The notes under the pieces: generated by a model
The model's input: only the letters and a program-made list of their open reading frames with translations
What the model was told of the DNA's origin: nothing
Database searches by the model: none
Position numbers and translations under genes: made by a program
NCBI GenBank assembly: GCA_916700875.1
Contig: CAKAKS010000034.1
Span: 11,738,195-11,802,194, forward strand
Origin: Sebastes aleutianus
Taxonomy: Eukaryota > Chordata > Actinopteri > Perciformes > Sebastidae
Direction of reading: 5' to 3'
Length of the DNA: 64,000 nucleotides
Part shown: piece by piece, positions 32,601 through 44,747 of the stretch
Layout of the letters: every line of letters starts with the position of its first letter
Position numbering within the stretch: position 1 is the stretch's first letter

Positions 32601-35104
32601 TTTAGAAGTGCCTATGTGAGTCCATCTTTCCGTCTCAATTACCCGTTGTGCCGCCAAGGACTGGGTGCTCTCTCTGAGGGCCAGTGAGGTGAAGTACTGA
32701 ACACATTGGTCCACCTCAGACTGAGGCAGAGACGCCAGCAGCTGCCTCAGTCCATCCTCTGCCGACAAACCCTGTAAAGAAGTCAACACATCTTAGTTAT
32801 CATCATATATACCTGTGAGATGTAAATAAATCTAAGGTTAAGGATCAATAGTGATGCATAGCTAGTGTCGCTTGCAGTTTGACAGCTACACACGCAATAG
32901 CCGATTCCAACGAGACAATATCACAAATCTTATTTCTTGAAAAACTCCAATATGTTAAGTAGAAAAGCAAAGCCTGTGTAAGAGATATTGAGGTATTCTA
33001 CATAATAGAATAGAGAGATACTTACATCCTCCAGGTCAGGCAGTGCAGGTGAGCGCAGGAAGAATCGAAGGTCTACCTGAGGAGTTCGGGCCAGGCCCAC
33101 TGCTGTTCGCTGGTCTATAACCTGGGCTGCTGTCTGGTACTGGTAGTCTGCGTTATTGACAACAGATGTGAACTAATCCCACTTCACTTCACTTGTAAAC
33201 CTGAAGTGATATGCAACAATTTTTGTGTATTTTACCGTGCCAGTGGTGATTCTCTGCAAGCTCCTGAATAGCCTGTAATCTGATGGCTTTATTGGCTGAC
33301 AGTGTCCTCTTCAGTAAGACCCATAATGCCACCTCATGTGGGTCTGCATCTCCATGGCTGAAGTGCTCTAAGACATACAAATAGACAGCTCACTGACCGG
33401 CTGAACATTTACAGAACAAAGTGGATACAGGGTACTACAAATATTGCTAAAGACACTGGGAAATTGCACTCCCAACTGTATCTACCCTGACTACTGTAAC
33501 TACCGGTAGCTACTGCACCACTTTAAGATTATTTCAACAGCTAGGACGTTACAAACCTTGTGGTTTCAAATCTTGTGGCATCAACTTTGCAGCTATTCAT
33601 TTTCAAAAAGTCAAAAGTTAATTAATTGGATGTCTTACTGGAATATAATCTCATGAAAAAGCTGTGACATATTTCTATAATCTTAAAAGTGTGAGTGATT
33701 AATACAGAGGTAATATAAGGTGAACAAAACAATTATTCATGTCTATTACAGCCAATTGCGCAATATGTGCATTAATTCACAAACTATGAGACATTCAAAA
33801 CAGGATGTGCATGCACAAAGCAGGTGTTTCCTTTAGCCTTAATGTGCACACCCAACATAAAAAAAAGATGGGTCAACTGTTTTCTGAGAATAAATATCTG
33901 CTTCTATTAGCAGCAACTTCTGCTTTCCAATCTAAAAAACCTGAGGGACAATACTACGGTCTCACACTGCAATTTAAGTGTCAATTTTAGGTGAACTGGT
34001 GCAGTATAATGACAACTTTTGGTTTCTTACCGTCTATTGATCGCAGCAAAACCCTAGATGATATTTCCAGAAACCGCCTTGCTGCTTTATGGAGTTCCCT
34101 CCTTGCTTTGTGTGTGAGCCCTAGACACACAGTGTAAAACAATTACTACAATGACCTGGAAAAGCAGAATGTAATGTCTATAAAAACACAACCAAGATAA
34201 AAGAAGCCATTTATTAATGGTTGGTATCTGAGTATAGGCTGGTAGGTGATCGTTTCCATTAAATAAGAGAACCTTGACCAGTGGAAGTGAGATCAGTCAA
34301 CAGACTGATCCCAATATTTAGGCAGGAAAGACAGTAGAGAGGGGAAGGAAGGAAAGACAGGAAATAATGATGACAGACATCACTGGGCACCTGGACAAAC
34401 TTGGTACGACTTTGCGTTCATACAAAAAATAAATATAGCCACTCATCATATTCCAGATGTTATCCAGCTGGTCTGGGAAGTCCAAAAACAAAACATCTAA
34501 ACTAACAGGAAATCTCAAAATGGTCTTATTCTTCTCAGTTTTGTAAGGTGTTTTTAAAGGAACACAAGTTTAGCCATAAAGTCTAGGTGGATGACATTCA
34601 GTACCTGCAGTAAGGTTCTCCTTTTCATCAAAGGGAGTGGCTCTCAGATAGATGTAAGACTTGTACTTCTCCTGAAGAATTGCACTAGTGTCAATGGTCA
34701 CAGCTTTGTCCAAGGCCACCACTTCATAAGTGATAAAAAGACAGCCCCTGTAGAAAGGTCAAGGATAAGCTGTGGTGCACAGTGACACATCTTTTCACAC
34801 AAGAAGTCAAGAATCAAAGTAAATACTGCAACTCACCCCGAGACGACTGCACCAGTTACTTTAGCAATCTTCCCTAAATGTCAGCAGAAAATGAATCTAT
34901 ATCAGACAAGGGTTTGAAGCTGTACTCACAAAAGCCTATAAATGTTTAATCCATGTATTTAGAGTACTGTGAGATTGCTGACAATGAAGCTGTGTATCAC
35001 AATAACTTACTTAAATCTTTCCACTGAAGCACTTTCCTGACTCCAGGCGACCCAGCTGTGCTCAGTCTCCGACAGCGGATCAAACGTAGAGCTGCACCAG
35101 ACAT
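29660..35104 (-). CDS. SERAC1: SERAC1, serine-lipase-domain protein of mitochondria/ER contacts
   Basis: Sixteen coding exons (minus strand): 35011-35104, 34837-34873, 34605-34747, 34031-34120, 33236-33367, 33026-33147, 32643-32771, 32397-32510, 31772-31934, 31417-31567, 31168-31309, 30832-30932, 30476-30573, 30129-30311, 29892-30035, 29660-29796. Phases all agree; 659 residues (human 654). The arginine-rich N-terminus (MSGAALRLIRCRRL) suits a mitochondrial signal, then a membrane segment (TGAVVSGGCLFITYEV). An armadillo-like middle includes GGLWCFGGNGLPYA. The alpha/beta-hydrolase domain has FIHGILGAAFKTW, VEYDSHLSDW, the nucleophile motif VAHSMGGLLVKKM, and VDVDHLNICKP with the likely catalytic His. 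SERAC1 remodels phosphatidylglycerol and affects cholesterol trafficking; human loss causes MEGDEL syndrome. The gene looks intact. Confidence 0.97.
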
Positions 35105-35306
35105 CCTCCGCCTGCATGTCACCCAGTGTGTTGGGTGATACCTACGTTAATAATCAGACCCCCACAGAGGACTAACAACTTATTCCAGCCCAGGCCTATC
35201 TCACACTAGAAACTTGCATATCATAGAGTCAGACATGAGGCCAATGACACTTTTGCTAAAGCTAATTTAATGGAAAGAACATATAATTAGCGTTAACAGT
35301 CTAGGT

Positions 35307-36621
35307 CAGGGGTCTGCAACCTGCGGCTCTGGAGCCACATGTAGCTCTTTAGCTCCTCTCCAGTGGCTCCCTGTGGATTTATAAAAATGGAAATGAATAA
35401 CTGTTTTTTTGTTTACATTTCCATTTTTATTTATCATTATTGTAGGTCTATGGTACGACGGAGTATTAGGGTCACATTGAGGAAAAAAATATATCTGAGA
35501 TTTCAAGAATAAAGTTGTAATTTTACGAGGATAAAGTCACAAGTTTAAGAGAAAAAGTCATAATATTATAAAGTAGTAATTTTTACGTGTTACTTTCTTT
35601 TTTTCTCGTAAAGTTATGACTTTATTCTTGTAATATTACGACTTCTTTTCTCCTAAAGTTATGACTTTATTCTTGTAATATTACGACTTCTTTTCTCCTA
35701 AAGTTATGACTTTATTCTTGTAATATTACGACTTCTTTTCTCCTAAAGTTATGACTTTATTCTTGTAATATTACGACTTCTTTTCTCGTAAAGTTATGAC
35801 TTTATTCTCGTAATATTACAACTTTTTTTCTAGTAAAGTTATGACTTTATTCTCATAATATTACAACTTTTTTCTAGTAAAGTTATGACTTTATTCTTGT
35901 AATATTACGACTTTTTTCTCGTAAAGTTATGACTTTATTCTCATAATATTACAACTTTTTTTCTAGTAAAGTTATGACTTTATTCTTGTAATATTACGAC
36001 TTTTTTCTCGTAAAGTTATGACTTTATTCTCATAATATTACAACTTTTTTTCTAGTAAAGTTATGACTTTATTCTTGTAATATTACGACTTTTTTCTCGT
36101 AAAGTTATGACTTTATTCTCATAATATTACAACTTTTTTTCTAGTAAAGTTATGACTTTATTCTTGTAATATTCCGACTTTTTTCTCGTAAAGTTATGAC
36201 TTTATTCTCATAATATTACGACTTTTTTCTCGTAAAGTTATGACTTTATTCTCATAATATTACAACTTTTTTTCTAGTAAAGTTATGACTTTATTCTTGT
36301 AATATTATGACTTTTTTCTCGTAAAGTTATGACTTTATTCTCGTAATATTACAACTTTTTTTCTCGTAAAGTTATGACTTTATTCTCGTAATATTATGAC
36401 TTTATTCTGTAAATCTCAGATGTTTTTCCCTCAATGTGACTCTTATACTCTGTAGTACATTTGCTCTTTGGCCCTCACTGCATTAGACTTATATACTATA
36501 TACTTAGACTATAAACTGTTACCTTCATCACAATGCTCAAATATTTTGCAGCTCCAGACAGAATTTATTATCTTTCTTTGCCTAAAATGTCTCTTTTGAT
36601 AGTAAAGGTTGCTGACCCCTG
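35307..36621. mobile_element. hAT-like non-autonomous element carrying a satellite array
   Basis: Ends CAGGGGTCTGCAACC and GGTTGCTGACCCCTG are inverted repeats. 8-bp flanks GTCTAGGT (35299-35306) and GTCTAAAT (36622-36629) form a near-perfect hAT-type target duplication. 35595-36415 is about nineteen tandem ~43-bp units (GTAAAGTTATGACTTTATTC...GTAATATTAC...). It lies upstream of the SERAC1 start codon, inside its probable first intron. Confidence 0.88.
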
Positions 36622-37009
36622 GTCTAAATGATGCAAAACTACCCTGGCAACAAGGCTCTATGAACTAACGCGACAGTATTATTGACATTTAACCAACCTG
36701 TGACTATAATGATTAATCGACTAGTGTCAACTGATGTAACGTTTCTAGCTAGCTAAGCCAGTTACGACAGTCACCTCAACTTGTGAGTCAGTTTAACCCC
36801 CTTATTCAGCTGTGTGACATTCATAGCGTTAACATAATCACTCTAACAGTAATGGTTCAAAGCTAAATCAACAGCTAACACATTAACATCACGTTTCACT
36901 TTCAGAGCTTCACGCTACTAGCTCACGAGCTAACTGTCTGCTAACCAGCTAACCGATTAAATCGATGGTTTCATGCAGGTTTATTGTAATTGTTGAACAG
37001 TGACATTAC

Positions 37010-37135
37010 CTTTATTTATCCACAAAAAAAGCTTCAAAAGGACCACCGTAATATTCCTAAACGATTGCAGCGACCGACCGGTGTTCATAAACACAAAGAC
37101 AACATGTCCCACAGATAATACGTCATCAACCGCAA
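37010..37135 (-). promoter_or_regulatory. SERAC1: Candidate non-coding first exon and promoter of SERAC1
   Basis: Minus-strand CpG-bearing sequence (GCGGATGACGCTCGTTGCGG) runs into TTGTGGATAAATAAAG + GTAATG, a fair donor at 37009. The SERAC1 start exon has a matching acceptor (ATTAACGTAG) at 35142-35143, 38 bases before the ATG. Together these suggest a 5' UTR exon here and a 1.9-kb intron holding the hAT-like element. Unproven without transcripts. Confidence 0.4.
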
Positions 37136-37360
37136 CGAGCGTCATCCGCAAAAACAAAACATGTTTAAATGGATAATAGATAGTGAGCGTCTGCAGGACG
37201 TTGTGTGATCATTTGCATGTTTCGTTATTAGATTTACTACAACATGCAGTGTTTTTGCTGTCAGAAGGGCGGGTCCGCATTTAGTCTGTACAAAAACTTT
37301 ATTGTGACCAGTTTCCCCCATCAGGAAACAGTTAGACTGGACATAAAAATAATATAATAT

Positions 37361-37985
37361 ACAGCTCTGGAAAAAATTAAGAGACCACTTCAAAATTCTC
37401 AGTTTCTCTGGTTTTAATATTTATTGGTATGTGTTTGAGTAAAATGATTTTTTTTTGTTATATTCTATAAACTACTGACAACATTTCTCCCAAATTTCAA
37501 ATAAAAATATTGTCATTTAGAGCATTTATTTGCAGAAAATGACAACTGGTCAAAATAACAAAAAAGATGCAGTGTTTTCAGATCTGGAATAATGCAAAGA
37601 AAACAAGTTCATATTAATTTTTAAACAACAAAATACTAATGTTTTAACTTAGGAGGAGTTCAGAAATCAATATTTGGTGGAATAACCTTGATTTACAATC
37701 ACAGCTTTCATGCGTCTTGGCATGCTCTCCACCAGTCTTTCACATTGCTCTTGGGTGACTTTATGACACTCCTGGCGCAAAAATTCAAGCAGCTGGGCTT
37801 TGTTTGAGGGCTTGTGACCATCCATCTTCCTCTTGATCACATTCCAGAGGTTTTCAATGGGATTCAGGTCTGGAGATTGGGCTGGCCATGACAGGGTCCT
37901 GATCTGGTGGTCCTTCATCCACACCTTCACTGACCTGGCTGTGTGGCATGGAGCATTGTCCTGCTGGAAAAAACACTCCTCAGAG
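37361..37985 (-). mobile_element. Tc1/mariner transposon relic (3' half)
   Basis: The 3' terminus on the minus strand is the inverted-repeat end ACAGCTCTGGAAAAAATTAA + GAGACC at 37361. An open stretch 37667-37930 and its upstream continuation encode the C-terminal Tc1 transposase, with QQDNAPCHTARSVKVW (second catalytic Asp) and SPDLNPIENLWNVIKRKM (third catalytic residue, Glu). The N-terminal half and the other end are missing, so it is immobile. Confidence 0.92.
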
Positions 37986-38333
37986 TTGGGGAACTATAAA
38001 TAATCTGTATGCTCAAAGGGGGGTGGAAAAAATAATAAATATATAAACACCTGCAATCCAATACTACAATCATACAACAAATACAAGCTATTGTAAAGAT
38101 TATAATGTTCAGAGAAATAGATGTTGATGCTGATGGTACTGATTTATTGACATGAGGCTGTAGTTTGTGGTGTTGTTGTATTAGATTGTATTTTATTGGG
38201 CTTCTTTTTTTTTTTTTTTAATAAGGTATTTCCCTTAAACAGGAAGGCAATCCAGGCACTCCAAAATATAAAAAAAGTAGCAACGAGGAAGAGAATATAT
38301 TAAAAAGCCTTTATTGTAGTGGCTAAATTATAT

Positions 38334-38357
38334 AAAAAGCCAACATGTTGGCTTTTT
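38334..38357. repeat. 24-bp perfect palindrome
   Basis: AAAAAGCCAACA and TGTTGGCTTTTT are exact reverse complements with no spacer. The flanks GGAAGGC (38241) and GCCTTCC (38368) are also inverted, so it may be the centre of a small MITE spanning about 38220-38380. Confidence 0.7.
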
Positions 38358-38467
38358 AAATGATGGCCTTCCTGTTTATCCTGATTTTTTCCCCCGTTTT
38401 CCAAGAGCACCCAACACGTTTTGCCTTACGATTGAACACATCGAGCAACAAGTTATCTCTCTTTCCA

Positions 38468-39540
38468 AGGCAGTTCCCTTGTTGTCCCCACCAATGGACC
38501 ACATTACAATAGAGCTGGGTGATATGGCAAAAATCATAATATAGGTAATTTCATATATTGATAACGATATATATCACAATATGGCATGTTTTCTGGTAAT
38601 TCAATAAATAAATAGTCTATATGATATAACCACATGGTAATGCGAATTTAAAGGGACTGTTTGAAAGAATCAGAAATTGGTTGTAACAGCGACACCTGTG
38701 GCCGTTAAGTCAACGAAAGTCGGGAAACCTCTGTTGGTCTGGAGGACCTGCAGCATTTATTTCTGCACAAACGTGCACTGTACATTCACTAGATATTCTC
38801 AGAGCTAAACTAACTCTACTGCAGTGTGTAGAGTGTGCGCATGCACGTTAGGTGGGGCGAGCTGTGAGTGAAGGCAAGCAGGCAGAGGAGCAGAGGAGCA
38901 GAGTACAGCAGAGACTCCGGTCCTGGAGACCAAAGCTACGGTCTCCCCCACGTCCTCCGACCGCGGCCAACACTGTTTAACAGACGGGCTTCACTAGATA
39001 TAACTTTGGTGCTTCCGTGTAGTTTTTGTTGGAGTCTTGTCTGAACAGCGTAGCCACACGCGAGCGCGCATGGGACACCGACCCGGATTGATTTATACGT
39101 GTAAGAAGTTACAAACAGTCCCTTTAAATAAGGTAGTTCCCTTGTTGTCCCCACCAATGGACCTCATCACAATAGATCTGTCATATGGCCAAAATCTTCT
39201 ATCATAATATAGGTAATTTCATATCTTGATAACGATATATATCACAATATGGCATGTTTTCTGGTAATTCAATAAATAAATAGTCTATATGATATAACCA
39301 CATGGTAAAGCGAATTGTTGTATACTCCTATGTGAGTTAAATACTTGACAAATGAAAAGTACTGAGTATTATCTCATTTTAAGAACTTGAGTGCAAAATG
39401 CACATAACAGTTTTAAGTGAAATTATAGAGAAAAAATAAATAGATATAGGCCCAGTCTATATCGTAATAGAAACAATATAGAAAAATATATAATTTTGAT
39501 GATAAATATCGTCATATTGTTACATCAAAATTCAATATTG
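38468..39540. mobile_element. Nested MITEs with a ~185-bp direct repeat
   Basis: The direct repeats 38468-38648 and 39130-39315 share TTCCCTTGTTGTCCCCACCA, TAGGTAATTTCATAT and ATAACCACATGGTAA. Between them an element with perfect ends TTTAAAGGGACTGTTTG and CAAACAGTCCCTTTAAA (38648-39129) contains TGCAGCATTTATTTCTGCAC, shared with the MITE in the TMEM181 U12 intron. The right copy of the outer repeat continues to about 39540; the left copy stops at the insertion. Confidence 0.7.
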
Positions 39541-39784
39541 TACATCAACACCACAATCTCAAAATACAATCAACATTTGTCCATCACAGTAAACAACAAT
39601 TTAACTTGTGAAACTTCTCTAGGGTAGTATTTGTTTGGATGACTACTGTATTGGGTTGCAATATTTTACAGGTGTTTATGTCATTATGTCCATATCTTGT
39701 GTAAGAGATAACAGAACTGCTTTGTTTGTGCTAGCAAACAGACCACCAGGTTTTGTATGGAAAACTCAGTTGTCGTACTTTTGA

Positions 39785-40629
39785 TTCAGCTTTTATTGCA
39801 TTAATTTATTAGCAAAGTCCAGTAAATTACATACAAATATAAAATACAAAAACCTTTTGACACCTAATGCCCAACTTTATGTGTATCTCTCTCTCTCTCA
39901 ATCTCACACATACTGTACTTGCAAACACAGACACACTACATTACTTTGAATGCCACACACCCCCACATACCACAGCTCTGTAAAAAAACATGTGTGAGAC
40001 AGCAATTAAAACATCAAATGAGTTTAAAGCTGTCTCCTCCAAGTTTTGCATAGATACGTCAATGACACAATTTATTAAATACAAGTTAACAGAAACATTC
40101 GCCTTCCTTTGGGGGTACACATACACAATAATTCTCTTTTTTTTGCATAGTTATTATACCTCTTTTGCAGCAAGTCTTGTCTTGCAGCGTAAATGCCCAG
40201 TCACCAGTATGTATTTATCTAAACTAATCAAAGATTTTGTGCACAAGCATACACGAGTGTCAATCACCACTAAATACAGAGTGCTAATTTTTAAGAGGAA
40301 TAATTTATGTTCATAAGCAGCCAACATTGCTGAGAGAGTGAACTGACAGTTTTTAAATATTTTAAATCAGTATTGAATGCTCGCACGCTAGTATGCTTAT
40401 GCCAACACCAGATATATATTAACATACCAAAAGACATACAAAACCGATTGTTGTGTCAGAGTGTTATTGTGTTGAGCAGGACACACAATAGACCTTGATG
40501 TCCTTGTTGGCTCCGCTCTGCTCCACCTGGTCATATAAATCAATACAGACTCAGTCCAATATCATTTGTAACTCCATTTCCAACTTGGGGCTCATTTAGT
40601 TAAGAGTCAGCCTGGTGCTCTCACTCCTC
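39785..40629 (-). terminator. MYCT1: MYCT1 3' UTR
   Basis: Minus-strand AATAAA occurs at 39792-39797 and 39805-39810, after about 820 bases without coding potential. This is a typical 3' UTR length. Confidence 0.55.
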
Positions 40630-42121
40630 TCAGGTGCATGTTTCCTGATATGCCCTAATAATGCTCTCATAAGCTGGAGGTGGGGTCTGTGTAGCATGGA
40701 AACCCCTCAGGCCATTGTTCCCCCAAAATGACTCAGGTCTGGGTGGCGTGGCAGCCGGCTGAGCTGCTGTTTGAGCTGATCCAGTCGACGTGGTCAGAGT
40801 CGGCGTACGAGGCAGCGTGGTCTGGCTCCCCTCCTCCGCCTCCCTCGCAATCTGGCTGCACTGGAGGAGCGGGTGGAAGGTGGAGGCCCTGAAGCTGGAT
40901 TTGTGCCCCAGCGGGTCGAGGTGATCCGGGGAGGAAGTCTGGCGGTGGAAGCTGAAAGCGGCGCTGACCAAACTGTTGTTGCTGCGCCGGTCGTAGCTGC
41001 TGTTGCGGTTAAAGCCCGGGCGGTTACGAGGAGATGTGCGTGAGTGGCGAGGAGGACGGCGGGTGATGCTGGCGGAGCCTACTCTGCGTCGGGACATCCA
41101 GGTCAAGATCACGTAAACCAGGGCCCCCAAGACCAGGCCCACCGCCATGGACACACAGAAAGCTATGATCAGAGGGACTGTGAAGACAGAAAAGGATATT
41201 TTGATGAATCCTTCACAAAGACCCTCCATATTTTTTGTTTCTACTTTTTTTTCTTCTGCCCAATTAACTTATTTACTCTTTAGGTTAACTGTGAGGGACA
41301 AGAGTTTAATAATAGCTATGTATATGCAATACAATCCAAAAGCACTTTATCCTTTTTATTATACCCTGGGAATGGAAGGAATTTTAATTAGAATCTATGC
41401 TTTTACCAAGATTACAAAAACCATCTGTTTGAAACAAATGGAGGATTGCCAACAGCGTCTTGCAAGACTAATAATAGGCTTTCCTCTTTCATGTTTACCA
41501 GAGCAAGTTTTTTGGAGACAACAAACTGATTGCATTTCATTCCCACAAAAAAAAAGGCACAGACGTTTTAGCTCATTGCTTCTCTGTCTTAGAAGCAGTA
41601 GTGCCCACATAAGCGTGCTTGAGAGAAAAGAGAAAATGCAGCGGCTAAGACAAAAACCTTTGGACTGCTGCCAGGGAAAACAAATCAATTTCCTTTCAAT
41701 ACGGTTAAGCGTTAAAAAAGACTGAACCAACTTTGCCACCAGCCCATATTTCCACGGCATATTTTTTTCTCTAACTTTGGGAAAACGGAAAGGAGACACT
41801 GGTCAAAAGTCATCTGGAAATGACATTTAGGAAAACGGAGGAAAAACACACTAAGAAAACATGTCGGATTATAGATTTGGAGTGAGTCGCAAAAGGTTTA
41901 CTTCTAATTTATTTGACGAAGTAATCTTCAAAAGGACTCAGGCCCACATATTGTATCTATTTCAGAGGTGATTAAAGCGTGGATTCCTGAGGGAACAACG
42001 GTGCCAATCAGAGAGACCACATGAAAACGACCTGCTAAAACAGAAGGGAAGTTAGGAAAAACTCACCAGCATCAAAAGACTGAAGTATTTCCAGAAAGAG
42101 ATTTGTGTTGTTCTCGGCCAT
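40630..42121 (-). CDS. MYCT1: MYCT1, Myc target 1 membrane protein
   Basis: Two coding exons (minus): 42067-42121 (MAENNTNLFLEILQSFDA) and 40630-41177, GT-AG intron, 200 residues. The short N-terminus carries an NNT sequon and leads into one membrane segment (PLIIAFCVSMAVGLVLGALV). SRRR and basic stretches follow, then SYDRRSNNSLVSAAFSFHRQ, KSSFRASTFHPLLQCSQ and the C-terminal TPPPAYESIIRAYQE with a PPxY motif able to bind WW domains. These blocks match vertebrate MYCT1, an endothelial/haematopoietic membrane protein. The human long form has a longer N-terminus; this start equals its internal MANNTT start. The upstream in-frame ATG of exon 2 is intronic. Divergent from SYNE1, as in human. Confidence 0.94.
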
Positions 42122-44391
42122 GACTTCCAGGAGAAGAAGAGAGACTGATACTCGACTCAGTCTGTCTTTTACTCTCCCTCTCCTCCTCTTCTGTCAATCC
42201 TTGGCTGTCTCTCTTTTCCTTCTGATGGGTTTTCCTGTCTTTCTGCCTCCCCTCTTTCCTGTTCTCTCACTTTCTCCCTCTCTCGTCCCTCGCTCACTTT
42301 CTCTGTCAGTGTGTCTGAGCCCAGAGGCACACGGGACTAGAGGCTAACCCTGGCAGTCGTCTTGTTTATGGAAGCGGAAAACTACACTGTCACATTTCCT
42401 GCTTTTCTGCTTGAAATTAGCAACAGGAGTGGCTTATCTATCCAGGACAGAGATCCTGGAGGTGGGGAGACGGGGTGTTGCTGTAATCACTTCCTCTCCC
42501 ATCATTTCCTTCAGGTTGATTAATGTAAACTGGTATCACTCCAGCGCCTAAGACTTCAGCTTTCATCATAGAAAAGTCCACCACACTTACCAATATTTTT
42601 GCTCCTTTCAGAAATGATAAATATTTGAATCTCTCTCATATTTTCTCCGTCCACCACAGAGACCACAGGCGACAGTTTTGCCATGAGCTGTACCGGCAGT
42701 TACAGGCCTGAAATGGGTGTTGAAGGCAAAACCGCAGCTGGAATTGATGGTGGCAATACTGTAAGTGCTTTTAAAACTCAGTTAATGATGCAAAAAATGA
42801 CAATATTCTGGTGTATTTTTAGACAGACTGCGTGGAAATCTGCCTGTTCTGATTTTACAACGTCTTTGTTAGTAAGCTCAGTCTTTCCACAGTGTCTGCC
42901 AGGTCAGCGGTGCCTGCATCGGACGTCTGGTCCTTTCTCGGTTGGAGAGATCCAGTAAAAACATTGTAGTTTGATAAGATAGAAAAGCAGCACAGCTACA
43001 CCTTTCAATGCACCAACATGTTTTACTTTCACAAACCAGGATACAGTGAATGAAACTGAAGCTCTTCATGTTACTCAGTCTTGATCCCACAGTCAGCATT
43101 GTTTTAATCCCCTCCAAGCCAAATCTGCAAGGTCATCAGTACAGTCAGAGGGAAGGATGCGAGTCGTCATATTGGTATGCAGCATCTAATGTAGACCAGC
43201 CCCATTTGCCCCATCAGCTTTATATTTTACTTTCCAGAGTTGATCGTAAACCATTCGTCACCTTAAATTCAACCTCAACATTAATCAAGTCAATCTGTTA
43301 ATCCTATCCAATAAAATGAAACATTAGATTTTTAGGCAAAATCTTTGTGAGTGTATTATTCTAAGAAGTTGACAACCTTCAGCCTTTTCACTGGCAAACA
43401 GAGAGAGAGAGAGAGCAGCCCGGCTAAAGCCTGAACTTCCTTTAATTGTCGGCTCTGCCGTAAAACCTGTCCAAAATAACCTGCAAACACCCACAACACT
43501 GTGAAAAAGTATGTGTGGCCATTGTGTTCTGTTATAGAGTAATTGGAGTGCAATGGGCTCATAGGTGGAGGACACATTCTTTGAGTTTTATGGCTTAAGT
43601 TCATGCCCTTATCAAAATGTCATTGGGCAGAGTGGTGGGAAATTACAGTGTGCAGTCCTTAATATCTTAATAAGGAAATTAGCTTTCTGTAAGGACTTCA
43701 AATTTGTAGCCAGCAACAAAGGATATACTAGATTATCACTGTGTTTTAAAAATCATACAAGACAATGAGGAGTTTCTGAATTTGTAGATTTAATGAATCA
43801 ATATCTTATTAATCTCCTAAACAGTAGCTGTTATTGATGTGCCATTCTGGGACAGCACTTATGCATAAACTAAGATATTATAGGAGTGAAAAGAGACATG
43901 GTATGGTTTTTTTCTACAATAAATTAATACCACTGTGGTGAGTAATATTTGGATGTAGAGAGACTGAGCCAACCACCTACGTGTTCCCTTTGTTCCCTCC
44001 TTGAACAGTAGGTGGAGTAATACTCCAGGATAACTTCACTGCAAGTCTCATATGTCCACTCCCTGGTTAGCTAATCAACCTGTATTTTTCTACAGAAATA
44101 ATGTAGGAGCTTAAGTAACATCTCATATTTAACATGCAAACTGCTCAACTTAATGTGTCATGCAGTGTTTGGTGGGCTACACGTTCTGATTATTATATTG
44201 TATACATACACAACATCATCCTCCACATGTTTTAGCATGATATATCACATACATTGTGCAGCTCAATGAGGATTGGTCTGCTACGACATAAGGCAGTGAT
44301 TGGAAGAATAGTTTTAGCAAGATTTGTGAAAGCATGTGGCTTTTTTTCACATAGAAAACAATGGAAAGTAGTTGTGATTTAAATCAACAAT
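42122..44391. other. MYCT1 upstream region, non-coding
   Basis: Pyrimidine-rich (plus strand) leader near 42160-42310 just upstream of the MYCT1 start. ACATTTCCTG (42388) and ACTTCCTC (42488) give ETS-type GGAA cores on the minus strand, which would suit an endothelial gene. Nothing else is recognised. Confidence 0.35.
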
Positions 44392-44747
44392 AGAGCTGCA
44401 ACGATTAATCAATTAGCTGTCAATTATTAGATTAATTGCCAATTATTTTGATAATCGATTAATCTGTTTGAGAGTTTTTTAAAGAAAAAAAAGTCAAAAT
44501 TCTTTGATTCCAGCTTCTTAAATGTGAATATTTTCTAGTTTCTTTACTCCTCTATGACAGTAAATTGAATATCTTTGAGTTGTGAACAAAACAAAACATT
44601 TGAGGACGTCATCTTGGGCTTTGGGAAACACTGATTGACATTTTTCACCATTTTCTGACATTTTATAGACCAAACAACTAATCGATTATTCGAGAAAACA
44701 ATCAACAGAATAATCAACATTGAATATAATCATTATTTGCAGCTCTA
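44392..44747. mobile_element. MITE of the AGAGCTGCAACGATTAAT family, copy 1
   Basis: Ends AGAGCTGCAACGATTAATC and ATCATTATTTGCAGCTCT are inverted. The interior has TTGATTCCAGCTTCTTAAAT and TCTTTACTCCTCTATGACAG. A second copy in the same orientation lies at 55745-56103. Confidence 0.85.

Noticed and set aside
37667..37930. 87-codon open frame as a gene
   Set aside because: It is the C-terminal part of a Tc1 transposase within a truncated element, not a host gene.
41147..41725. 192-codon open frame on the + strand
   Set aside because: It runs antisense through the MYCT1 exon/intron boundary, has no recognisable domain or conservation, and composition typical of intron sequence.
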